DNA of 64,000 nucleotides from an uncultured Pelagibacteraceae bacterium (GTDB lineage: Bacteria; Pseudomonadota; Alphaproteobacteria; Pelagibacterales; Pelagibacteraceae): the NCBI GenBank assembly GCA_902616725.1, contig CACMTZ010000005.1, forward strand, positions 48,901 to 112,900. Reading direction: 5' to 3'. Shown here piece by piece: positions 49,764 to 58,664 of this stretch (position 1 is its first letter; every line of letters begins with the position of its first letter). A model generated the notes under the pieces. It was not told the DNA's origin. It saw nothing but the letters and a program-made list of their open reading frames with translations, and searched no databases. The position numbers and the translations under genes are program-made.

Positions 49764-51974
49764 TTAAAACAAGGGATTATTCTTAAAGAAATCTTTCATT
49801 GCGATTGGCTGTTGTTCAAGCACGTATCTATAAACATTGTAGTTTTCCAATACTCTTTGGACATAATTTCTAGTTTCTTTAAATTTAATTAATTCAATCC
49901 AGTCGATATAATCAATTTGATTTTTTTGAGGATTTTTGTTTATTTTTTTCCAATATCGAACTCTTTTTGGTCCAGCATTGTAAGCAGCCACTGCAAATGG
50001 ATAAGCACCGTCATATTCAAGAATTAATCCTGCTATATAATGTGACCCTAGGTTAATATTATATTCTGCATCAGTAGTTAACCTAGATTTTGAATAAGGA
50101 AGTTTTGCCTGCTTAGCAACTAGTTTAGCAGTGTAAGGCATTAATTGCATTAAACCTTTTGCACCAGCATGACTATTGGCACTTAAATCAAACTCACTCT
50201 CTTGTCTTATGATTGAAAGAATGAAAGCATTGTCTGGAATTTTTCTTCCATTAATATATTTGGGTGTGCTTATGATTGGGTAATTATATTTGTTGTGAAA
50301 TCTTTTTTCATAGGATGCTATTTTAGAAATTTGAATAGCAAAATCAAATCGTTCTATATTTGTTGCAAGTTCAGCTGCTAAAACCTCACTACCACTACTA
50401 ACATCATCATTAGCCAAATGTCTTAGTATATGCTTAGCATATTTATCTTCATCTAATTCATCAAGTAAATATATCAATTTGACTAAATCTTTTTTAAAAA
50501 AATAATCACGATATTCTTTTTTAACAATCATGTCTTTTGAAAGCTCAAATTTTTCATTTGGACTAATTTCCATAAATGCCAATTGACCGTAATAAGTGGT
50601 CAAATAATTTGTTGCTTCTTTAAACCATTTATAAGATAGATCTTTATCACCAAGTTTTTTATAAGTTTTACCTAACCAATATGCACCTCTAGCTGTACTA
50701 ATAGGGTATCCAACATTATTATAAAAATTTTCAAAATGTTCTTTGGCTAATACTGGATCATCTAAAAAACTTAATGCAATCCAACCACTCATCCACTCAG
50801 CAGCAGCAAATTCAGGTCCATCATTCATTCCATGGTTGCTTGCAATTTTATAAGCTAATTCATATTTTTTTTTATATATTAATGACCTGGAAATTATTTC
50901 TCTTTCTATCCACCATTTATCCGGACGAACTAAGTAATCTTTTGTGTTTTTTATCTTTAGAAGAATTTCAACAGAACTATCAACTCTTCCTCTTTTTCTT
51001 CTCCATTTTAATCTATCGTAATTTAAACCAGCATCATTTTTAAGATTAGATGGAACTTTAGAAATAGCATTATCGACACCATACGATTTACTCATCAATA
51101 GTTGTCTCGCTGTATATAATAGTTCATAATCTTTAGGTAAATATCTTAATAGTCGTTTTAAGTCCCAGTATTTATTATTCCAAGCAAGATATTCTGCTCG
51201 TTTAATATAATCGTCTGCATTAAGGTACTTTTTAAATTTTTTACGATAAAATCTTAAATCTGTTTTAGACAATTCAGCTGATATCCAGCCTTCTTTAATG
51301 AATCTTATTCCTTTTTCTTTATTACCATTAAGAATAAAACTTTCACCCAATATCATTTTACCAAAACCACTTAAAGGTTCAGCAGGACCAAACCATTCTA
51401 TAATTTTTTGTGGACTAACTTTTTCTGTAGAAAGTTTATGCTCTGCTAAATATTTTATTCTTCCAATTCTAGGATAATCTTCATTTGAATCTATAAATGT
51501 TTTATAATCATAATAAGAAGCTTGATTTCCCTTTGTAAGTAAATGCCTCCATTGAATAAAGTCATATATAGATTTATCTTTAGCTTTTTTGGCAGTTTTA
51601 ATTGCAGCTGTCCAACTAGCTTTTTTCATATCGGAAATTGCTTTTTTTGCTAATGCAAAATCTTTTTTACGATAATATTTTGATATCTTTATTTCTGTTG
51701 TTTTTTTTGTTCCAGCGATTAATGGTTTTTTTTTGGGAAGTATCAGTCCACTTATCTTCTTTTCTGGCTTAGATTCAATTTTTTTTTCTATCTCTTTTGT
51801 TACTATTTTTGGTATTGGTTTGGGTAAGGGTTTTAGTACATCTATTAATAATTTTTTTTGTGTTAGCTCATCAGATTGGATAGGTTTTTTTAATGGGATT
51901 ATGTCAGATTGAGCTATAGTTTGTAGACTGAATAAATTAATCAATACTATCCAAAATAAGATTTTTTTAATCAT
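49764..51974 (-). CDS. soluble lytic murein transglycosylase (Slt70-like)
   Basis: This 736-residue periplasmic enzyme cleaves peptidoglycan glycan strands to anhydromuropeptides. A signal peptide (KKILFWIVLINLFSLQTIA) is followed by a Lys/Pro-rich stretch to about residue 90. A long alpha-helical superhelix comes next, then the SLT catalytic domain near the C terminus. Catalytic Glu592 is in IIRQESEFDL; HAGAKGLMQLMPYTAKLVAK and AVAAYNAGPKRV complete the motif set. It is divergent from dapA across 43 bp and converges on the tRNA-Ser gene. Confidence 0.93.
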   Translation of the reverse strand: MIKKILFWIVLINLFSLQTIAQSDIIPLKKPIQSDELTQKKLLIDVLKPLPKPIPKIVTKEIEKKIESKPEKKISGLILPKKKPLIAGTKKTTEIKISKYYRKKDFALAKKAISDMKKASWTAAIKTAKKAKDKSIYDFIQWRHLLTKGNQASYYDYKTFIDSNEDYPRIGRIKYLAEHKLSTEKVSPQKIIEWFGPAEPLSGFGKMILGESFILNGNKEKGIRFIKEGWISAELSKTDLRFYRKKFKKYLNADDYIKRAEYLAWNNKYWDLKRLLRYLPKDYELLYTARQLLMSKSYGVDNAISKVPSNLKNDAGLNYDRLKWRRKRGRVDSSVEILLKIKNTKDYLVRPDKWWIEREIISRSLIYKKKYELAYKIASNHGMNDGPEFAAAEWMSGWIALSFLDDPVLAKEHFENFYNNVGYPISTARGAYWLGKTYKKLGDKDLSYKWFKEATNYLTTYYGQLAFMEISPNEKFELSKDMIVKKEYRDYFFKKDLVKLIYLLDELDEDKYAKHILRHLANDDVSSGSEVLAAELATNIERFDFAIQISKIASYEKRFHNKYNYPIISTPKYINGRKIPDNAFILSIIRQESEFDLSANSHAGAKGLMQLMPYTAKLVAKQAKLPYSKSRLTTDAEYNINLGSHYIAGLILEYDGAYPFAVAAYNAGPKRVRYWKKINKNPQKNQIDYIDWIELIKFKETRNYVQRVLENYNVYRYVLEQQPIAMKDFFKNNPLF

Positions 51975-52017
51975 AATCTTTTACTATATGAATCTACAAT
52001 GTATGTTATAAGTATTT
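51975..52017. promoter_or_regulatory. divergent spacer between slt and dapA
   Basis: In this 43-bp gap the plus strand shows TACAAT (51995-52000) and TATAAG (52007-52012), either of which could be a -10 element for dapA. No ribosome-binding site precedes the dapA ATG; with the second -10, transcription would begin at the start codon itself, giving a leaderless message. Confidence 0.3.
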
Positions 52018-52899
52018 ATGTTTAAAGGATCAAATGTTGCTTTAGTCACCCCGTTTAAAAATGATAAACTTGATGATGAGACATATATTAATTTAATTCA
52101 TTTTCATATCCAAAATGGGACAAATGGATTAGTTCCAGCAGGAACAACTGGTGAGTCACCAACTTTAAGTCATGATGAACATGAAAGAGTGATTGAGTTA
52201 TGTGTAAAAGAAAGTAATGGAAAATTACCAGTTTTTGCAGGTACAGGATCGAACTCTACAGAGGAGGCTATTTCACTTACAACTCATGCAGAAAAAATTG
52301 GAGCCACAGGCGCTCTTATTGTAACACCTTATTATAACAAGCCAACACAAGAAGGCTTATACCAACATTATAAAGCAATAAATGACAAATGTGGAATACC
52401 TATAATAATTTATAATATTCCTGGGAGATCGGTTATTGATATGTCAGTTGATACTATGGCTAGATTATTTGAATTGAAAAATATTATTGGTGTTAAGGAT
52501 GCAACTGGAGACCTAAATAGGGTTGAACAAACGTTAAAAAAGATGGGAAATGAATTCATTCAATTAACTGGTAATGACGATAATGCTTTAGAATTTAATA
52601 AAAGAGGTGGAGTGGGAGCTATAAGTGTTACTGCAAATATTGCTCCAAAACTTTGTTCTGATTTTCAAAAATTTTCAAAATCTGAAAATAACGATGAAAT
52701 TAAAGAGGCTGAAAAAATTGATAAAATATTACAACCTCTTCATCATGCAATGTTTGTCGAAAGTAATCCAAGTCCAGTAAAATACGCAGCAAAATTATTA
52801 AATCTTTGTGATGATAATGTAAGACTACCTCTTGTAAAAGTGACAGCTGAAACTAAGGATATCGTTAAAAAAGCACTTCATTCTGCAAAACTAGTTTAA
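52018..52899 (+). CDS. dapA: 4-hydroxy-tetrahydrodipicolinate synthase
   Basis: DapA (293 residues) condenses pyruvate and aspartate semialdehyde at the start of the lysine/diaminopimelate branch. The Schiff-base lysine is Lys160 in [12 protein letters not shown]. The phosphate-like loop [20 protein letters not shown], the tyrosine-bearing [16 protein letters not shown] and YNIPGRS are signatures. It has no visible Shine-Dalgarno sequence. It starts a long plus-strand run and shares one base with smpB. Confidence 0.97.
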   Translation: MFKGSNVALVTPFKNDKLDDETYINLIHFHIQNGTNGLVPAGTTGESPTLSHDEHERVIELCVKESNGKLPVFAGTGSNSTEEAISLTTHAEKIGATGALIVTPYYNKPTQEGLYQHYKAINDKCGIPIIIYNIPGRSVIDMSVDTMARLFELKNIIGVKDATGDLNRVEQTLKKMGNEFIQLTGNDDNALEFNKRGGVGAISVTANIAPKLCSDFQKFSKSENNDEIKEAEKIDKILQPLHHAMFVESNPSPVKYAAKLLNLCDDNVRLPLVKVTAETKDIVKKALHSAKLV

Positions 52900-53369
52900 T
52901 GAAAAAAAAAACCAATAGTGGTTTAAAAATAATTTGTCTTAATAAAAAAGCTGGTTTCAATTATTTTTTTGAGGATTTGTTTGAAGCAGGTATTGTCTTA
53001 AAAGGTTCTGAAATAAAATCAATTCGTAATGGTAAAGTTAACATAGCAGATTCTTACGCAATAGAAAAAAAAGGTGAAATAGTCTTGATAAATTCACATA
53101 TTGCATCATATAAGCAAGCTAGTTATTCAAACCATAATCCAACCAATGAAAGAAAATTGTTATTAAATAAGAGAGAAATTAATAAACTAATTGGGAAAAT
53201 GCAAAGAGACGGGCTTACAATAGTACCTACAAAAATGTATTTTAAAAAAGGAAAAGCAAAATTAGAGTTAGCTGTAGCCAAGGGTAAGAAACAATTTGAT
53301 AAAAGAGCAGTAAAAAAACAAAGAGACTGGAATCGTGATAGAGCAAGATATATTAGAAAATCAAGTTAA
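52899..53369 (+). CDS. smpB: SsrA-binding protein SmpB
   Basis: SmpB (156 residues) binds tmRNA and carries it to stalled ribosomes. [39 protein letters not shown] and the tail [20 protein letters not shown] are diagnostic. The adjacent dapA-smpB order is common in alphaproteobacteria. Its C-terminal codons overlap the start of folK by 35 bases in another frame. The tmRNA gene itself is not in the window. Confidence 0.97.
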   Translation: MKKKTNSGLKIICLNKKAGFNYFFEDLFEAGIVLKGSEIKSIRNGKVNIADSYAIEKKGEIVLINSHIASYKQASYSNHNPTNERKLLLNKREINKLIGKMQRDGLTIVPTKMYFKKGKAKLELAVAKGKKQFDKRAVKKQRDWNRDRARYIRKSS

Positions 53370-53847
53370 TCCTGTCTATTTAGGTATAGGTTCTAATCTT
53401 GGAAATAAAATCAATAATATTGAATTAGCTAAATCAAAATTAATTCTTAATGATATTATGATAGTAAAATCATCAAGCTATTATGAGAGTTTGTCTTGGC
53501 CTGATAATAACAATCCTAAATTTTACAATGTTGTAGTTAAGGTTCTAACTAAATTATCACCTTTTGAATTAATAAGTGTTTGTAAAACTATTGAAACAAG
53601 CCTGGGACGAAAGAAAAGACTTCGAAATGCTCCTAGAGAGTGCGATATCGATATAATTGATTTTAATAGAAGAAAAATGAAAGGTGAATTAAATCTACCT
53701 CATTCAAGAATGCATAAAAGAAATTTCGTCCTTTTTCCATTATTTGAGATAGATAAAAATTGGAAACATCCAGTTTCAAAACATTCCATAAAAAAACTAT
53801 TATTATCATTAAAAAATAGAGACATTAGGTCTATTAAACAAATTTAA
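53335..53847 (+). CDS. folK: 6-hydroxymethyl-7,8-dihydropterin pyrophosphokinase
   Basis: FolK/HPPK (170 residues) transfers pyrophosphate from ATP to the pterin in folate synthesis. [20 protein letters not shown], the ATP/Mg motif [11 protein letters not shown] and [19 protein letters not shown] are clear. The only usable start in frame before the conserved domain is GTG at 53335, inside smpB, giving a 35-base overlap. No folP or folB lies alongside. Confidence 0.93.
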   Translation: MIEQDILENQVNPVYLGIGSNLGNKINNIELAKSKLILNDIMIVKSSSYYESLSWPDNNNPKFYNVVVKVLTKLSPFELISVCKTIETSLGRKKRLRNAPRECDIDIIDFNRRKMKGELNLPHSRMHKRNFVLFPLFEIDKNWKHPVSKHSIKKLLLSLKNRDIRSIKQI

Positions 53848-53867
53848 TTTAGTGATATAGTGTTTGA

Positions 53868-55613
53868 ATGCTTAATTCTGAAGATTTAATAAATAAAGTA
53901 AAAATTTATAACAAATTTTTAAACCCTGAAAAACTGAATAAAGCTTATGATTTTGCTGTTAAAGCACATAGTAATCAAAAGAGAGCTTCAGGTGACCCAT
54001 ATTCAGTACATCCAATAGAAGTAGCAAATATCCTAACAGATCTCAAATTAGATAGTGCTACTATTACTACTGGTTTATTACATGATACAATCGAAGATAC
54101 CTACGCTACTTACGAGACCATTAAAGGAGAATTTGGTGAAGAGGTTGCAGATTTAGTTGATGGTGTTACAAAAATTTCAGTTTTTGAAAACACCGCAACC
54201 ACAAACTCAAAAGCAGAAAACTTTAGAAAACTTATTTTAGCAACCTCAAAAGATATAAGAGTTTTGTTAGTTAAAATTGCAGATCGTTTACATAATATGA
54301 GAACGATAAAAGCTATCACTAAAGAAGATAAAAGAAAAAGAATTGCACAAGAGACAATGGAAATTTATGCACCATTAGCTGATAGAATGGGAATGCATAG
54401 AATTCGTGATGAGCTAGAAGATTTATCTTTTGAGGTTTTGAATAATGATGCAAGAACACTAATTCAAAATAGATTAGATGAAATCAAATCTGACAAAAAA
54501 GATATTTTCGAATCTCTTTCTATTGAAATCAACACTTTGTTAAATGACAATAATATACTATCTAAAATTTATGGAAGAGGCAAAACACCTTTTTCAATTT
54601 GGAGAAAAGTTCAAAAGAAACGAGTTTCTCTTGAGCAAATAACTGATATTATTGGATTTAGAATAATTTTAAAAAATATTGATGATTGTTACAAAACTTT
54701 AGGGATAATACATAAAGAATACAATTGTATACCTGGCAAATTTAAAGATTATATCTCTTCACCTAAAATTAATGGTTATAAATCAATTCATACCGCAGTT
54801 ATTGGATCTAATAAAAAACCCATAGAAATTCAAATTAGAACAACAGAAATGCATGATTTCGCTGAAAGAGGTATTGCTTCACATTGGCAATATAAATCCT
54901 CTGAGAAATTTAATTCTTTAACTTGGAAAGAATATGATTGGTTAAAAGATTTAGTAGAAATCATTGAAAAAAATGAAAATCCAGAACATTCGTATGAATA
55001 TACAAAACTACAAATGTTCCAAGAAAATGTATTTTGTTTTACACCAAAAGGATCGGTTATTAAATTACCAAAAGATGCTACTCCAATTGATTTTGCATAT
55101 GCCGTACATACTAAAATAGGAGATACCGCGATCGGATGTGAAATTAATGGTAATAAAAGTGAACTCCAAACTATTTTAAGAAATGGAGATCGAGTTAAAA
55201 TTATTACCTCTAAAAATCATTCACCATCATTGCATTGGATCCCGATAACAAAAACAGGAAAAGCAAGGGCAGCTATAAGACGTTATTGGCATGAAAAGGG
55301 AGAAAGAAAAGAGGAAAGAGTAAAAAAGTACAATACTACTTTATGGATATCTTTACCAGATAAACCCGGTCAGCTTGGTAATGTTAGTTCATTAATCGGA
55401 GAGCATAAACTGAATATTTCAAACCTTGTGATGGCAGGCAAAAACCCTAACTATATAAATTTTAAATTTCAATTAATTATAAGGGATTTAAAAAATTTCA
55501 CTAATTTTATTGCAGAGCTAAAACAAAAAGGTATAAAATTTAAGATAATTAGACACGAAGATAAAAGAAATGCTTTCACACAAAAAATCCTTAGATATTT
55601 TAAGAAAAACTAA
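53868..55613 (+). CDS. spoT: bifunctional (p)ppGpp synthetase/hydrolase, internally shortened
   Basis: This Rel/SpoT enzyme (581 residues) makes and degrades (p)ppGpp. The hydrolase HD motif is intact (His48 in SVHPIEVA, His72-Asp73 in LLHDTIEDTY). The synthetase region has ITDIIGFRII, GKFKDYISSPKINGYKSIHT (a variant of the RxKD type) and EIQIRTTEMHDFAERGIASH. The TGS domain spans about 384-447. An ACT-like domain starts near 490 (WISLPDKPGQLGNVSSLIGE). Full-length relatives have about 130 more residues between TGS and ACT, comprising the helical and conserved-cysteine/zinc-finger regions; these are missing without any frame break. Its end overlaps pyrE by 44 bases. Confidence 0.93.
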   Translation: MLNSEDLINKVKIYNKFLNPEKLNKAYDFAVKAHSNQKRASGDPYSVHPIEVANILTDLKLDSATITTGLLHDTIEDTYATYETIKGEFGEEVADLVDGVTKISVFENTATTNSKAENFRKLILATSKDIRVLLVKIADRLHNMRTIKAITKEDKRKRIAQETMEIYAPLADRMGMHRIRDELEDLSFEVLNNDARTLIQNRLDEIKSDKKDIFESLSIEINTLLNDNNILSKIYGRGKTPFSIWRKVQKKRVSLEQITDIIGFRIILKNIDDCYKTLGIIHKEYNCIPGKFKDYISSPKINGYKSIHTAVIGSNKKPIEIQIRTTEMHDFAERGIASHWQYKSSEKFNSLTWKEYDWLKDLVEIIEKNENPEHSYEYTKLQMFQENVFCFTPKGSVIKLPKDATPIDFAYAVHTKIGDTAIGCEINGNKSELQTILRNGDRVKIITSKNHSPSLHWIPITKTGKARAAIRRYWHEKGERKEERVKKYNTTLWISLPDKPGQLGNVSSLIGEHKLNISNLVMAGKNPNYINFKFQLIIRDLKNFTNFIAELKQKGIKFKIIRHEDKRNAFTQKILRYFKKN

Positions 55614-56157
55614 TGCATTATTAGAGGGACATTTTGTTTTATCTTCTGGATTACACTCTTCAAAATATATTCAATGCGCAAAACTATTAAGTTTTCCGCA
55701 TAAGGCAGAGAAAATTTGTAAATCTTTAGCCGGAAAAATTAAGAAAAAATTTAAAAACTTCGACTTAATTTTATCACCAGCAATGGGTGGTATAATAATC
55801 GGTTATGAAATTGGTAGACTGCTTAAAAAAGAAACTATTTTCTGTGAAAGAGTAAAAGGGAAATTTCAATTAAGAAGAGGTTTTCAAATTAAAAAAGGAT
55901 CAAAAGTATTAATTATTGAAGATGTTATAACCACAGGCAAATCAAGCATGGAATGTGTAAAATTGATTAAAAACTCAAAAGCAAAACTAATTGGTTTTGC
56001 AACAATTATTGATAGATCATCAGAAAATAATTTAAAGATAAAAAAAAATATAGTTTCACACCTCAAAATTTCTGTTCCAACTTATAAAAAGAACAACATT
56101 CCAAACGAGTTGAAATTAATTCCAATTTCAACGCCAGGAAGTAGATACACGAAGTGA
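55570..56157 (+). CDS. pyrE: orotate phosphoribosyltransferase
   Basis: PyrE (195 residues) couples orotate to PRPP to make OMP. The PRPP-binding motif is VLIIEDVITTGKSSMECV. The N-terminal EGHFVLSSGLHSSKYIQCAK and the central AMGGIIIGYEIGRLLKKETI are typical. The ATG within the end of spoT is required to include the conserved N terminus, so the two genes overlap by 44 bases. Its stop codon overlaps the pdxJ start (GTGA). Confidence 0.95.
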   Translation: MLSHKKSLDILRKTNALLEGHFVLSSGLHSSKYIQCAKLLSFPHKAEKICKSLAGKIKKKFKNFDLILSPAMGGIIIGYEIGRLLKKETIFCERVKGKFQLRRGFQIKKGSKVLIIEDVITTGKSSMECVKLIKNSKAKLIGFATIIDRSSENNLKIKKNIVSHLKISVPTYKKNNIPNELKLIPISTPGSRYTK

Positions 56158-56870
56158 GACGTCTTGGAGTAAATATTGATCATATAGCAACCCTGAGAAA
56201 TGCTAGAGGTGAATTACATCCAGATCCGATATTTGCAGCTAAATTTGTTAAAAAAGCTGGTGCTGACTCAATAACAATTCATCTTCGAGAAGATAGAAGA
56301 CATATAAAAGATAATGATGCAAAAAAAATTTGTTCTTTAAAAAAGATTTTAGTTAATTTGGAAATCTCAACTAACCCAAAAATGATAAGTAAAGCATTAA
56401 AAATAAAACCAAATTATATTTGTTTAGTGCCAGAAAATCGAAAAGAAGTCACTACAGAGGGAGGTTTAGACTTAGATAAAAATAAAAATAAAATTAAAAA
56501 TATAATTTTGAAATTTAAAAAGAAAAAAATTAGAACTAGTTTATTTATAAATCCATCAATTAATGATATCAAAACCTCGTATAAATTAGGATCTGATTGT
56601 GTTGAAATTCATACAGGTAGACTTTCTAGATTAGTAAAATTGAAGAAGAATTATTCCAAAGAGCTTAACAGAATAAAAAAATGTTCAATTATTGCAAAGA
56701 AAATTGGTTTAGAAGTTCATGCTGGTCATGGACTTGATTATAAAACAACTGAACTATTATCTAGATTTAAAGAAATAGAAGAATTTAATATAGGACATTA
56801 TTTAATCGGTGAGTCTGTATTTTTTGGTTTATCCAAAGTAATAAAAAAGTTTAAAAAAATTATTAAATAA
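56154..56870 (+). CDS. pdxJ: pyridoxine 5'-phosphate synthase
   Basis: PdxJ (238 residues) closes the pyridine ring of vitamin B6 from deoxyxylulose phosphate and amino-acetone phosphate. RLGVNIDHIATLRNARGELH, GADSITIHLREDRRHI and the later VEIHTGR and LEVHAGHGLDY are all signature segments. The start is GTG with a four-base overlap with pyrE. The order pdxJ-acpS-lepB-rnc-recO is typical of alphaproteobacteria. pdxA is not adjacent. Confidence 0.96.
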   Translation: MRRLGVNIDHIATLRNARGELHPDPIFAAKFVKKAGADSITIHLREDRRHIKDNDAKKICSLKKILVNLEISTNPKMISKALKIKPNYICLVPENRKEVTTEGGLDLDKNKNKIKNIILKFKKKKIRTSLFINPSINDIKTSYKLGSDCVEIHTGRLSRLVKLKKNYSKELNRIKKCSIIAKKIGLEVHAGHGLDYKTTELLSRFKEIEEFNIGHYLIGESVFFGLSKVIKKFKKIIK

Positions 56871-56875
56871 CAGAA

Positions 56876-57262
56876 ATGAAAATATTAGGCATTGGAGTTG
56901 ATGTAGTAAATAATAGACGAATTCAGCCTTTAATTAAAAACCAAAACTTTATAAAAAGAACTTTTGGACCTAATGAACTTAAATTTTCTAAAAATAAAAT
57001 TAATAGAACAAACTTTTTTGCAAAAAGGTTTGCAGCAAAAGAAGCTTTATCAAAATCATTTGGCACCGGCATAAGAGATAATTTGAGTTTTAAAGATATT
57101 GAAATTTTAAATGATAAAATGGGTAAACCTTTTTTCTATAAATCAAAAAAAATTGATAAAATCATAAAAAAAAAGTTCAAAATTAAGAAATATGACTTGT
57201 TTCTTTCACTATCTGATGAAAAAGATCATTCAATAGCATTTACAATTTTGGTTAAAAGATAA
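56876..57262 (+). CDS. acpS: holo-(acyl-carrier-protein) synthase
   Basis: AcpS (128 residues) attaches phosphopantetheine to ACP. The metal and CoA motifs are ILGIGVDVVNNRRI and FFAKRFAAKEALSKSFGTGI. LFLSLSDEKDHSIAFTILV is the usual C-terminal strand pair. It is short, as expected, and is linked to lepB by a one-base overlap. Confidence 0.95.
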   Translation: MKILGIGVDVVNNRRIQPLIKNQNFIKRTFGPNELKFSKNKINRTNFFAKRFAAKEALSKSFGTGIRDNLSFKDIEILNDKMGKPFFYKSKKIDKIIKKKFKIKKYDLFLSLSDEKDHSIAFTILVKR

Positions 57263-57996
57263 TGTTAGATAAAAATTTCTTTAAAGAAAATATAAAAACC
57301 TTATTTTATGCATTAATTATTGCTATTTTTATTCGATCGATATTTCTTCAACCATTTTACATACCATCTTCATCGATGGAGCCTAATCTGTTAGTTGGAG
57401 ACAGATTATTTGTAACTAAATATTCATATGGTTATAGCAAACATTCATTTCCGTTTAGTCCACCTATTTTTACTGGAAGGGTAATGTTCAGTGAGCCAAA
57501 AAGAGGAGATGTTGTAGTATTCAAAACTCCTGCAGATAATAGAACTGATTATATAAAAAGATTAATTGGTTTACCCGGAGATCAAGTACAATTTATTAAT
57601 TCAAATTTGTATATAAACAATGCAGAAGTTTTGAAATCAAGAATCTCAGAAAATGATAAAATATTCTGTGGAAATAGAACCATTGATGTATTTACGTTTG
57701 AGGAAATTTTACCTAATGGAAAAAAACATAAAACTGTTTACTTAAAAGATTATGCTTTTAAAAATTCTGATAAATTTATAGTTCCAAAGGATCACTACTT
57801 CTATTTGGGAGACAATAGAGATTGTTCCAAGGATAGTAGATATTTATCAAGCGTAGGATATGTACATAAAGATAATTTAGTAGGAAAGGCTCAATTTATT
57901 TTCTTCTCCTCAGATAGATCTATTGGAAGTATTTTTTCATTTTGGAAATGGAACAAATCAATCAGATTTGATAGATTCTTTCAAAAGATCAAATAA
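57262..57996 (+). CDS. lepB: signal peptidase I
   Basis: LepB (244 residues) removes Sec signal peptides at the periplasmic face. One N-terminal membrane helix (about 12-29) is followed by the catalytic Ser38 in IPSSSMEPNLLVGDRLFV and the general base Lys99 in DYIKRLIGLPGDQV. The C-terminal box GDNRDCSKDSRY is present. Only one anchor helix is seen, as in many alphaproteobacteria. TAATG overlaps join it to acpS and rnc. Confidence 0.96.
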   Translation: MLDKNFFKENIKTLFYALIIAIFIRSIFLQPFYIPSSSMEPNLLVGDRLFVTKYSYGYSKHSFPFSPPIFTGRVMFSEPKRGDVVVFKTPADNRTDYIKRLIGLPGDQVQFINSNLYINNAEVLKSRISENDKIFCGNRTIDVFTFEEILPNGKKHKTVYLKDYAFKNSDKFIVPKDHYFYLGDNRDCSKDSRYLSSVGYVHKDNLVGKAQFIFFSSDRSIGSIFSFWKWNKSIRFDRFFQKIK

Positions 57997-58664
57997 TGAA
58001 AATTAATTATCAAACTTTAGAAAAAAAGATTAAGATCAATTTTAAAGACAAAGATTTGTTAGTTAGATCATTAACTCATAAAAGCTATAACAAAGAAATT
58101 AATAATGAAAAATTAGAATTTTTAGGAGATCGTGTCTTAGGATTAGTAATTGCAAAAAAACTTTTGGAAATTTACCCCAATGAAAAAGAAGGTATATTAG
58201 ACAAAAAGTTTGCATCTTTAGTAAATAAGAAAACCTGTTTACAAATCGCAAAAAAAATAAACCTTGATAAATATATTTTAACTTTAGATATTAAGAAAAA
58301 GAAAAATATATTAGAGGATAAAGTTGTTTCTGATTGTTGTGAAGCATTAATAGGATCTATCTATCTGGATAAAGGTTTTAATTCTGTAGAAAAATTTATT
58401 TTAGAACTATGGTCAGAAAATATTAAAGATAGTGTTATTACTCAAATAGATGCAAAAACAAAATTACAAGAATTCTCTTTAAAAAGATTTAAGAAATTAC
58501 CTATTTATAAACTTATTTCAAATACTGGACCAAGACATAAACCTCTTTTTAAGGTTGGTGTAAAATTAATTGATACTAAGTTTTTTTTAGCAGAAGGTAG
58601 TTCAAAAAAAGATGCCGAACAAAATGCTGCTATAAAATGTTTACAAAGTCAGAGTAAATTATGA
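57996..58664 (+). CDS. rnc: ribonuclease III
   Basis: RNase III (222 residues) cleaves double-stranded RNA, including rRNA precursors. The catalytic signature is EKLEFLGDRVLGLVIAKKLL, with the second acidic site in DKVVSDCCEALIGSIYLDKG. A C-terminal dsRNA-binding domain (about 150-220) ends in AEGSSKKDAEQNAAIKCLQS. It overlaps lepB by one base and recO by four (ATGA). Confidence 0.96.
   Translation: MKINYQTLEKKIKINFKDKDLLVRSLTHKSYNKEINNEKLEFLGDRVLGLVIAKKLLEIYPNEKEGILDKKFASLVNKKTCLQIAKKINLDKYILTLDIKKKKNILEDKVVSDCCEALIGSIYLDKGFNSVEKFILELWSENIKDSVITQIDAKTKLQEFSLKRFKKLPIYKLISNTGPRHKPLFKVGVKLIDTKFFLAEGSSKKDAEQNAAIKCLQSQSKL

Noticed and set aside
53868..55613. spoT as a pseudogene
   Set aside because: The frame is uninterrupted, catalytic motifs are complete and an ACT domain follows the deletion point.
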